This document shows positions 12,259-23,000 of a DNA stretch of 64,000 bases, piece after piece (the stretch's first letter is position 1; each line of letters starts with the position of its first letter). The DNA is from Bolinopsis microptera (Eukaryota; Ctenophora; Tentaculata; Lobata; Bolinopsidae), in contig NC_087077.1 in assembly GCF_026151205.1 (NCBI RefSeq), forward strand, positions 930,001 through 994,000, in the 5' to 3' direction. Under the pieces are notes generated by a model that ran no database searches, was not told where the DNA came from, and worked only from the letters and a program-made list of their open reading frames with translations. Made by a program: the position numbers and the translations under genes.

Positions 12259-12369
12259 TGACGTCAAAATGTCGTAAAATGACGGGATTGAAAGGGTCTA
12301 ACGGTTTTGGAGGGATAAAAATAGCACTGAGTCATCATTATTAGTCGAAAGCGGCATCATATAAAAAGG
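12259..12369 (+). promoter_or_regulatory. CRE / AP-1 / TATA promoter of the peptide precursor gene
   Basis: A full palindromic CRE, TGACGTCA, is at 12259-12266. An AP-1 site, TGAGTCA, is at 12328-12334. A strong TATA box, TATAAAAAGG, is at 12360-12369. Transcription should start about 30 bp downstream, near 12390. A predicted non-coding first exon then runs to a good donor (AAGAA/GTGAGT) at 12490/12491. The arrangement matches cAMP- and activity-responsive neuropeptide promoters. A second CRE lies at 13643-13650 inside intron 1. Confidence 0.6.
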
Positions 12370-12389
12370 CACCAACCATTCAATCATCT

Positions 12390-15300
12390 CATCGGTTTCG
12401 TTTAATTTCTCTAGAACACTGGGTAGCCTAGGATCCATTATTGATTTTATTAGATACCAAATATTCTTATTTCCTGCTAAGATTTAAGAAGTGAGTGCGA
12501 TAAGTCTTAAAAACCGTGCTTCACTACTTGCACAATCGAAACCGTCTGGTTTTTCCGATGAAAAACATATACAGGCCATTACTTCATCAATTTCTTTGTT
12601 TTTTTGTAACCCGGAAAACTCATGATGAGTCCAGGTTCTAACACAATTTCTGGAACAACCATTACCTATCTTATATCCCTAAACTTAAAGGCCCTAATCA
12701 AATTAGATATTAAATATGATTTACTCAAGCAAGGCCGGAACATTATGTTACAAATTATAATTCTTACGCTGACAGGGTTCTCAAATGAGCTGCTCATTTT
12801 TGGAACTGCAATACGATAAGCAGGATGTTTAGAACGTATCCCGTTTTTCATGGGTGATGCGTACAGTAATACGAAAATTATAAATATGATTAAGGGCGAT
12901 TTAACCAGCAGTAATTTGGAAGAAGTTTCTAGCATTTCCAAGAGGCAGAACGCCCGGCCCCAGCCACGAAAAGCAGCTTATCTCGTTAGTTTGTATCCGC
13001 TTATCAAATTGTCTCATTAACTGCTGCAGCATCTGTCTGCAGGCTGTAGACAAGTCCTCGAAAAGACCCCGATTCGTAACCAACACCAAGTTCAAGTTTC
13101 AGGTTCTCAGCACGTCTAGGTTCTCCGCCTCTGAGTCACCATTTTGGTATCCAGATGATTCTACAGAAGCTAAATTCAAAATCTTCAAGTTAAACATGAG
13201 CAGCTTTCTAAGAGATTTGTCAAGCACTCTGGCTTCTTTAATTTTGTAGAGTTCTATCTCTGAAAACCGAGCCTTATTTGATATTTTCCTCATGAAAATA
13301 GCATATATGACATGGTTTTGATCTCAGAATTGTGTCTACACTGATTGAACCTACCACACCCTGTACCGTACGACTGGTACCGTAATCGAACAATTCTGTT
13401 CATCCTATTAGTATTATCAGATTTGCCTCATGTCACGTACCCCCATCCCATCTGAAAGCTTTAAAGGAGCCATATCGGCGTGAATGAGCATTCCAAGCCT
13501 TATCAGCTAATCGTAAATTAAAGCCAAGGGCTGATAAGTTTTTTCAACATCCACCAATGGAAGTTCACGACCGGTGGTACCAGCCAGTAAGAAGCTAACA
13601 TACTTGGAAATTCGCTGCAATACTCAAAAAACAATTCAACTGTGACGTCAACCGACGTCGGTTCAGTTTAAAATTGGAAATTTTTCTGATTATCATAGTT
13701 GCTTTTGCTCTTTGAAGTTTTGTGTCTTACCATAAAGTGATCTACCCTAGCTGTTTTCTCCTGATTCACACAAGAATATGAATTGCAGACTAGGTGCTTT
13801 CTTCTTACTGCTGGGTGAGTTTTTAACCGTTTTATTATGAAGGAGTATGAATGCAATGGGATCGGAGAGCTTAACTCTAAGGACATTTAAAATTTCCAAT
13901 TTTTCGATAATCTGAAGTTATCGAAAAACACTGTAGCGATATTTTATGAACATGATTCACTGTTTGGGGAGTTATGTGCGGGTTATTTCAGTTTGTAAAT
14001 CCAGCACCTAATACATGTCATGTTACACTCTTTACCCTCTTCAGCTGCCTTCGTGGTCAGTAGTGTGGCATACCCAGCCACCAGACAAGAGAGCGTAGAT
14101 CTGGAACTCAAAACACACCTCGCATCAAGCAAAAGTTAGTAGCCTTCTTTTTTAAGAAAATCTAACACTTATTTTACTTCAGACATTCTAACAGCCATAT
14201 TCGTTACACGGGTGTAACCAGCCAATTACAGGAAGCCAAAGGACCAATTGCAATCTTTTCAGTAATTCCGATCGATTGATAAAATGTTTAGTAGTTAATA
14301 ATTGATTGGTCAAACAAAAATATTTTAAAGGCTTCTTAATCTTTACTTTCAACAGAGTAATATATTTTTGTGTTTTCACGAAGAAGGATATATAAAATAG
14401 GAACTTTTAAAGTTAGGAATGCAGAATGCTCAATAAAATGCAGAATGCTCAATAAAATGCTCATTGCTCAATAAAATGCTCAATAACATTTCCCCAGAAT
14501 CTGACCCGGCATATCTGACGAAGAGGGAGGTTGACTCACTCGAAACAAACCTAGAGGACTTGGTATTGGACTTTAAAGATGATGAACTTTCTTCACGACG
14601 ACTGAAAAGAGGTAAAACTCTTATTCAATAATATTAGATTCGCATTTGTAACGTTCAAAATCCAGCTACATTGAATCAACTGTTTTAATAATCGTATACA
14701 TTTTTCAAAATCAGTATACTTATTCTCAAAACTTCAATTGAACTGAAAGAAATCCTCGGTAGCTCGGTCCAATACCGGGTTTTTTCCGCAAAATCGACAG
14801 AAGCATTGCGTAACATAACAAGGCCGAGGAAAAACTAGTTATAATTCTTTTGGTCGAGGTCGAAGGAAAATTGTCATTCCAAGGCCAAACCGAGTAGACG
14901 TTCGATCAAAAATCAGCCTAGAGAGGTACCATTATGCATAAAAACCAACTTTAAAAAGCAGTTGCTTTTCATCTTAGTCCGACTACATCGTAACCATATC
15001 ATACTGTATTTTATTTTTTACATCCGGTACGGATATGCACTTCAGGATATCTCTCTCTGAAATGAAACATGATACACTTCTTGAACTTAAATTGATAAAC
15101 TTGTCACCAAATTACACCTAGCAGTAGCAGTTTTTAAGGATGTCCATCTTCGTATTATATTGACGTAGTAGATGGTTGAGGTGGTTTCAAGCAAAGGTTG
15201 CTCTCAAATCCAACGATAGCAGTGTAGTGTAATGTGGTAAGCCAGTTACAGCAGGGGCTTAGCGTAGTTAGCATTCTTTAGGATATTGTAATTATTATAG

Positions 15301-15769
15301 TGAAATAACCGTTGAATTTAAGTGTAAGATTAGGTAGATTAGCGTAGTAGATTATCGATGGTTTTTCGGAGAAAGGCACGTGTTTCGGGTGTATTAGTTT
15401 AAGGATATTTATTGGCGAGATTGCGACGCGCGATACCACGTTAGTGGCAGATCTTCGAGTAGCAAGTTTAGGTGACGTGTTGACCGTTAACCGCTTCTCG
15501 AGGATTATTTACTTGAAACCTCCTCAAGCCTCCATGCCACTAATATATTCACCACATGTTTATTGTCAAACAGCTGCTGCATGATTGGGACATTGATATT
15601 GTTTGATTGTAACGTACGAATAGACAATTGTTTTTATTAAATGCATCAATTACAGGAGTAAGGAAGAATAAGAAGGGAAAGATTAGAAACCACAAAGGAA
15701 TCTTCTACAAATGGGAATATCCTGTGGGATAGGGGATCTTATTCCTTGATTGGACTCGTCCGAAATAAA
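12390..15769 (+). CDS. Secreted, probably amidated peptide hormone/neuropeptide precursor (five exons, 105 residues)
   Basis: Model: non-coding exon about 12390-12490; coding exons 13778-13814, 14045-14134, 14498-14611 and 15656-15732, with AATAAA at 15764. All phases agree (1, 1, 1), acceptors are strong (TTTACCCTCTTCAG, TTTCCCCAG, TCAATTACAG) and the stop is TAG. Residues 1-21 form a signal peptide (hydrophobic LGAFFLLLAAFVVSSVA, cut likely after Ala21). Residues 22-80 form an acidic propeptide with dibasic sites K42-K43, K51-R52 and R76-R77. It ends in R-L-K-R at 77-80, a furin-type site. The product is residues 81-104, a basic peptide without cysteine that ends in FYKWEYPV. Gly105 just before the stop is the usual amide donor. 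I do not recognise the family. The last acceptor sits at the 3' end of a LINE fragment. Family identity is open; a secreted prepropeptide is well supported. Confidence 0.75.
12446..12935 (-). CDS. Small two-exon gene: N-terminal membrane anchor/signal plus five-cysteine domain (120 residues), nested antisense
   Basis: Exon 1 is 12768-12935 (ATG at 12935, preceded in frame by a stop), donor CAGC/GTAAGA. Exon 2 is 12484-12678, acceptor AAGTTTAG/GGATAT, stop TAA. Both sides are phase 0 and the intron is only 89 bp. AATAAA on the minus strand lies at 12446-12451. The protein has a short basic start, a hydrophobic segment at about residues 15-27 (PLIIFIIFVLLYA), then a soluble part. The soluble part has five cysteines: CSRNC, then CIC, then one in FDCASSE. 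It could be a type II membrane protein or secreted. No family recognised. The gene lies inside intron 1 of the peptide gene on the other strand, and its 3' end overlaps that gene's predicted non-coding exon. More upstream exons are possible: the minus-strand frame at 12901-13293 looks coding-like but has a stop at about 13099. Confidence 0.55.
15023..15650 (+). mobile_element. 3' fragment of the CR1/L2-like element (copy B), split by an insertion
   Basis: Positions 15023-15232 match the element's 3' UTR (CATCCGGTACGG, GATATCTCTCTCTG, TTGACGTAGTAGATGGTTGAG, TTTCAAGC, CTCTCAAATCC). The match resumes at about 15510 (CTTGAAACCTCCTCAAGCC) and runs through TTGATATTGTTTGATTGT to the tail GACAATTGTTTTTATTAAAT near 15642. 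The roughly 280 bp between (about 15232-15510) is not in the reference copy and could be a second insertion such as a solo LTR; I could not define its ends. The fragment stops about 10-15 bp before the acceptor of the last exon of the peptide gene. Confidence 0.75.
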
Positions 15770-15774
15770 AAACT

Positions 15775-17060
15775 TTTTGAACTTTGGACCATTCAAAAGG
15801 AAGTGTTTAATGTGTTTCTATTTGTGATTAAACTTAAAATTTCTCAAATACCTGATCGTTTGTTAAGTTGAATTATTAAGTTAATTTCGTGGAAGTTTTC
15901 TCTATTTATGTGGGTTATTAACTAAGAGTTAACACTAAACATTGATATTTATTAACTTATAAGAAGGTGCAATTACTTCGGAACTCGATTTTTTACTTTT
16001 ATGTTCCTAAAATTTAAATTTTTGTAAGCCTAAATTCGATTTGGGTTTTTTGTTTTGTTATTAACTTATTACGATAAGGTAATTATTTATATCACGCTCG
16101 GACATCACTCAGTGAATGGATTGAGAAAGCAAGAGTTTTGGATTAATTGAGGTCAATTCTACCTGATAAAAATTTTTATCACACATATTCTGTGCTGTAG
16201 AGACTTTAAGCCTATTAATTAAAATGGCGCCAACAAATTAATTTGCAGAATTCCGATGCGTGGCCGTGTGGATTTACAGAATTGTATTATATAGCACGTG
16301 TACAATGTTTGGATCAACAAAATATATAAAATGTTTTCGATGAAAACACAAAATAAGTTGTTTCAATTATCTTTGGGCAATCTCAAAAATTGAGTTTAAA
16401 GTTTAACGAATCTGTGGTATAATCACGACCACTTTTATAAATTGAATCTCCAAGAATCTACTTTTATACCCCAACAATTTCACAAATGAATTTACGTCGA
16501 AGATTATTAGGATATAGCCATCGATCACTTAGACTATATAATATCGTGACAAAATGAGCGAACTAAAATGTTACTTATTAGATTTCAAGAACGAGAAAGC
16601 TTTCAAAATCATCGAATAAATGAACAAGGATTCAAAGAAAACGCGAGCTGCAGAGCCAACCCAACCTCCATAATAAGGATAATGAGATCCTGAGTGCACT
16701 GCTCAAAGGGGCTATAAATCATTCTTTACATGTGCGTCATGATATCTTTAATGTAATGAAACATGGCCCCGTAGATCAGGAAATCATTAGATTATTATAT
16801 TTATAAATCCACTCGAACATGAGAGGGTAGTAGAACATGTGCTTGACGCAATTCAACGGTGAATATATTTCTAATATTAGATATTATACTGCACCTCGTA
16901 GATACAATTTTTTCACCAGGAAGTTCATTCATAGATTGGGATCTTAAAACAAATGAAGCGCCCTGATCAGAAGATCTAGAGTTATCGTAGGCATAATCAC
17001 TATATATCGCAAGCAACATCCCCAGTCACTATCTTGACCCTTGAAGGAAAGAATAGCTAA
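15775..17060. other. Intergenic region between the peptide and kinase genes
   Basis: AT-rich sequence between the AATAAA of the peptide gene and the kinase stop codon. A 72-residue minus-strand open frame at 16801-17019 lies just downstream of the kinase stop and so would be in its 3' UTR. It has no recognised domain. An ATTAAA-type signal on the minus strand near 16748 may serve the kinase transcript. Confidence 0.4.
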
Positions 17061-17065
17061 GCCGT

Positions 17066-20000
17066 TTAAGCCCTCGCAGCCTCCAGTTCAGAGATCTCAT
17101 ACTAAAAGAAATGCAGTAAATATGGCTGGAATGAAGCTGGAATTTATGATTAGCTAATGAAGATAACAGTATAAACAATTTAAGATAGAATCGCAATCAA
17201 ATAGAGTTCAAGGTGATGGTTGTCTATAGCAAATAGCAGAAAAAGTTTGGAAATAATTGGTTCCATAAAATATTAAAATCTTTGTACGTAAAATAAAGGG
17301 TAAAGGAACATAGTGTACATACTTTTCAGAAACAAGACATTATAATTTTATACTATGCACACCAGAATGGGCATTGGGTAGTGGGTACCTTTCATTGTAA
17401 TAAATTGTACAGATGTAGATTGCACTGACACAGTTTAGGTAATGCAGATCGTCTTTCTTCAAGTTACATCTTGATAATGGCAGGATTTATGATTTGAATG
17501 GCTGCTTTGTAATTAAAATCGTGTGAGTGGTGAGTGTGGTGAGAGTGTGGTGAGAGTTTGTGTGGAACTATTGTTAGCATGGTTACCATGGCTACGTCAT
17601 CCTAGTCACAATTTGCTGCGTTCTACTTACATTACTGAGCAGCACTTTTTCTTTCCTCCACGACCTTCCTTGGATGGAAAAATGAAATCAGTAAAAATAT
17701 TCAAAATTTACCATCAAAACCCAACTCGATCATGGCAGCGTTAAAGACTTTTAAAACGAGAAGATTTTTGATCTATATACCAATACCCAGGCTCCAGGGT
17801 GCAATTCTAACTAGGGCCCTTAACCTAAAACCCAATAGGGCCCTTAACCTAAAACCTACCGAGAAGGAGTCATGAGCAGAGTCGAAGTCGGGTAGAGAGG
17901 AAGGACGCCGACTCTGCAGCATCGGCTGAGGTAGCAAGTCCGAGGTAACGAGTGAGAATCTCTTGCCCATGTCGTTGACCTGCTTATGTAACGCATCAAC
18001 ATGTATCCCATGCAGAGCTATCTTGTATGTCCCTGAAAGAGAGGTGGAATGAAGTGGAATGTGAAAGAGAGAGAGAGAGTTCCAGGTTTTATCTCAAATT
18101 ATAGCGCACTGATATTTGGTGACAATTACAGGTAACCAATGACCAGTCTTAGCTGAAATCATTAATTCAAAGTCATCTTACTATTTATATATTATATATA
18201 TAATAACAGGTCATGGGATTCACATTTTTGTTAACAATAAAATATTAATCTAAAGTATAAGCATGGTTTACCATGAACAGGGTCTTTGGGCTCAGCTTTA
18301 CTTCTGACCCGTTCCATCGCCTTGGAGATCAGATCCTCTGGGATACCAACATCCATCAGCTTATCTCTAACCTCTCCCGCATACCTGTTCGGTGTTAGCT
18401 AAAACATACGCATTGTAGGTCTCTAACCTCTCCCGCATACCTGTTAGGTGTTAGCTAAAACATACGCATTGTAGGTCTCTAACCTCTCCCGCATACCTGT
18501 TAGGTGTTAGCTAAAATATACGCATTGTAGGTCTCTAACCTCTCCCGCATACCTGTTAGGTGTTAGCTAAAACATACGCATTGTAGGTCTCTAACCTCTC
18601 CCGCATACCTGTTAGGTGTTAGCTAAAACATACGCATTGTAGGTCTCTAACCTCTCCCGCATACCTGTTCGGTGTTAGCTAAAACATACGCATTGTAGGT
18701 CTCTAACCTCTCCCGCATACCTGTTAGGTGTTAGCTAAAACATACGCATTGTAGGTCTCTAACTTCTCCCGCATACCTGTTCGGTGTTAGCTAAAACATA
18801 TGCATTGTAGGTCTCTAACCTCTCCCGCATACCTGTTAGGTGTTAGCTAAAACATACGCATTGTAGGTCTCTAACCTCTCCCGCATACCAGTTAGGTGTT
18901 AGCTGAAACATACGCATTGTAGGTCTCTAACCTCTCCCGCATACCTGTTCGGTGTTAGCTAAAACATACGCATTGTAGGTCTCTAACCTCTCCCGCATAC
19001 CTGTTCGGTGTTAGCTAAAACATACGCATTGTAGGTCTCTAACTTCTCCCGCATACCTGTTCGGTGTTAGCTAAAACATATGCATTGTAGGTCTCTAACC
19101 TCTCCCGCATACCTGTTCGGTGTTAGCTAAAACATACGCATTGTAGGTCTCTAACCTCTCCCGCATACCTGTTCGGTGTTAGCTAAAACATACGCATTGT
19201 AGGTCTCTAACCTCTCCCGCATACCTGTTAGGTGTTAGCTAAAACATACGCATTGTAGGTCTCTAACCTCTCCCGCATACCTGTTAGGTGTTAGCTAAAA
19301 CATACGCATTGTAGGTCTCTAACCTCTCCCGCATACCTGTTCGGTGTTAGCTAAAACATACGCATTGTAGGTCTCTAACCTCTCCCGCATACCTGTTAGG
19401 TGTTAGCTAAAACATACGCATTGTAGGTCTCTAACTTCTCCCGCATACCTGTTCGGTGTTAGCTAAAACATATGCATTGTAGGTCTCTAACCTCTCCCGC
19501 ATACCTGTTAGGTGTTAGCTAAAACATACGCATTGTAGGTCTCTAACCTCTCCCGCATACCAGTTAGGTGTTAGCTGAAACATACGCATTGTAGGTCTCT
19601 AACCTCTCCCGCATACCTGTTCGGTGTTAGCTAAAACATACGCATTGTAGGTCTCTAACCTCTCCCGCATACCTGTTCGGTGTTAGCTAAAACATACGCA
19701 TTGTAGGTCTCTAACTTCTCCCGCATACCTGTTCGGTGTTAGCTAAAACATATGCATTGTAGGTCTCTAACCTCTCCCGCATACCTGTTCGGTGTTAGCT
19801 AAAACATACGCATTGTAGGTCTCTAACCTCTCCCGCATACCTGTTCGGTGTTAGCTAAAACATACGCATTGTAGGTCTCTAACCTCTCCCGCATACCTGT
19901 TCGGTGTTAGCTAAAACATATGCATTGTAGGTGTCTAACCTCTCCCGCATACCTGTTAGGTGTTAGCTAAAACATACGCATTGTAGGTCTCTAACCTCTC

Positions 20001-23000
20001 CCGCATACCTGTTCGGTGTTAGCTAAAACATATGCATTGTAGGTCTCTAACCTCTCCCGCATACCTGTTCGGTGTTAGCTAAAACATACGCATTGTAGGT
20101 CTCTAACCTCTCCCGCATACCTGTTCGGTGTTAGCTAAAACATACGCATTGTAGGTCTCTAACCTCTCCCGCATACCTGTTCGGTGTTAGCTAAAACATA
20201 CGCATTGTAGGTCTCTAACCTCTCCTGCATACCTGTTCGGTGTTAGCTAAAACATACGCATTGTAGGTCTCTAACCTCTCCTGCATACCTGTTCGGTGTT
20301 AGCTAAAACATACGCATTGTAGGTCTCTAACCTCTCCCGCATACCTGTTCGGTGTTAGCTAAAACATACGCATTGTAGGTCTCTAACCTCTCCCGCATAC
20401 CTGTTCGGTGTTAGCTAAAACATACGCATTGTAGGTCTCTAACCTCTCCCGCATACCTGTTCGGTGTTAGCTAAAACATACGCATTGTAGGTCTCTAACC
20501 TCTCCTGCATACCTGTTCGGTGTTAGCTAAAACATACGCATTGTAGGTCTCTAACCTCTCCCGCATACCTGTTCGGTGTTAGCTAAAACATACGCATTGT
20601 AGGTCTCTAACCTCTCCCGAGTCCCGCATACCTGTTAGGTGTTAGCTAAAACATACGCATTGTAGGTCTCTAACCTCTCCCGCATGATACCTGTTCGGTG
20701 TTAGCTAAAACATACGCATTGTAGGTCTCTAACTTCTCCCGCATGATACCTGTTCGGTGTTAGCTAAAACATACGCATTGTAGGTCGTCTTTTAAATCTC
20801 GGATATTATACTATACAAACACTTATGATCAATGTGATTTGTTATAGTCGTCCAAGCTGAATCATCCCTGGAAGCTGATGTAAATTTACGAAATTCGGCT
20901 ATAAATTGAAAATTTTTAAAATCGTCTAGTCTATCTGGTCAACTCGTTACGTGGTAAGTTATATTTGGTGTTTATCATAAACCAATAATTACTCGAGCTA
21001 AGTCGTGATGTACGTACAATGTGGGATCGGGACTGAAATCGGTGCTGTTTTCTGCTCCTGCTAACCAGGGATGTCCCCGTATTTCTTTCAATGTCAACCT
21101 ATCTTTTGTGTCACCTGGAAAATGGCAACACTGTAATAATTTCAGGACCCGATATGTCGATTAAATTAAGCTGCTTTTGGTTTGATTTGTGGAATCTGAT
21201 AAGCCACAAGACTAACAGTAATCATTGATAGACAATTTAATTTAGGAATCAAAGTAAGTTTACACCGTAAGGCGGTCCATTGTCGTCCACAGAAGGTTAA
21301 ATTGCATGAAATAATGAAAGGGGTGCAAACAGAGATAAGGAGACCAACGAACTTCTTTCTTTTTTACAAGAAAGGCGAAGGTGCAGACTGCAGAGGAAAT
21401 ATCGGGAATATAATATTTAATCCTTATAGTATAATTAATGTTGGTTATAATTCACATATCATACCGACAATAATCTTTTGTACTAGATCTTTGAGATTAT
21501 CGCTAAAATTCTCCGGGATGACATAATCAACCTGCAGGATTTTGTCTGTCATTTCTTGCTTAGTAGGTGCCCTAAAAGGCATATCACCAGCACCCAGCTC
21601 ATAGAGTATACATCCTGGGGAGTAGAACTAGAATCACTTATCAAGAGACTTTAATAGTTTATTAATGTAACTCAAGCAGGATCCATTAATCATGGATATC
21701 ATTCAGATGGATGAGATGGTTTATAGCGATATTTTGTCTTATAAAGATCATGAAATGGTTTCAGAATTTTGTCAGAAGTATGATCACTATAAATCGTAAT
21801 TGGATCCTGTCTCCTTACTTGATAGATCTAGTCTTCCCTTTACTAGTACTACAGATTTAAGATAAACAAACCTAATGCCCAAACGTCCATGGGAGCAGCC
21901 AAGTAGGGAATCTTCTTGAAGATCTCTGGAGGGCAGTAGGCGGGCGACCCACAATGTTGAGTTATTAAACCTCGTTCACAAGTGCTTATTCCGAAATCAG
22001 CAACTCTTATCGTCTTATCTTTATCCATAAGAATGTTTTCAGTCTTCAAATCTCGGTGAAATACCCCACACCTATGCTGAAAATACAAATAGTGCATTAG
22101 ATTTGAGAATTATCAACAAAAGAGAAGTAATTTTAAGCTAATAAAACCGTAGTAGGGATTAGCCGGACGGCGGACTATGATAGAATATCTCAACTTAAAT
22201 ATCTATGCGATATGTATCCGTAATCCAATATGCTTCCGGTTGGTGCGTTATGCTTCCGATAGGTGCGGTAAGCTGTACGGGTCCGTGGAGTGTCGGAAAA
22301 GCGCGCGCAATCGCTGTCACGGTAAATGTGAAAAGTTGTGCTTTATTCAAAAACTTTAAATTTAAAATTCGCGCGCAAAAGATTTTTGTCACAGTTTGTC
22401 ACAGATTGTGAAAAAAAACTGATTTGGTTTCTAATTCTGTTGAATTTTGCTAATATTGGAGTCAGAGAAGGAAACACGTGCAGATTTGACGAAGTTAAGC
22501 AAATATTTACAAACTGCGAGTAGACTAATTAATATCATATTTCAAAGCATCAACTCTACAAAATATGATCGGCACAGATTTGCTTGTAATTCTGACGTTA
22601 CGTAACGAATCGGCTAGATCGTTCGATTCAGAAAATTCTCATTCTGAAGAAATGGAAGATACAGAAGATTCGACCCTCTTGATCATTGCGGATCTTTATT
22701 ATGATATTGGAAGTGCTCTCCTAGGCCTGGTTGACTCCTATGTGAAGGCCATGAGAGTAGACAGCCGTCTGGCTTGTACCCGACTTTAACTAACGATCAA
22801 TTAAATTCAAGAAATGGACATTGTGAATAACCGAACTTTCAAATAGTTCGAAATGCTGATCAATAGGAAACTAAAGACAGTTCTCACCCAAAGTATGGCA
22901 CATAGGACATCAGAATATGGAGTACAGACGGACATTTGAAATGGGAGAAGAGGATGTAGCACTCATCCTGTTGTGGCGTCTTTAATTTTCCAATTTGATA

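Noticed and set aside
16801-17019. 72-codon minus-strand frame as a further kinase exon
   Set aside because: The exon at 17066-17101 ends in a stop before it; it would be 3' UTR and has no domain.
17773-17858. Longer kinase C-terminus ending at 17773
   Set aside because: The extra residues are two copies of a duplicated intron segment; a good donor at 17860/17859 joins in phase to a good acceptor at 17102. Kept as an alternative only.
22565-22789. 74-codon plus-strand frame as a gene within kinase intron 4
   Set aside because: No family motif, splice sites or regulatory context.
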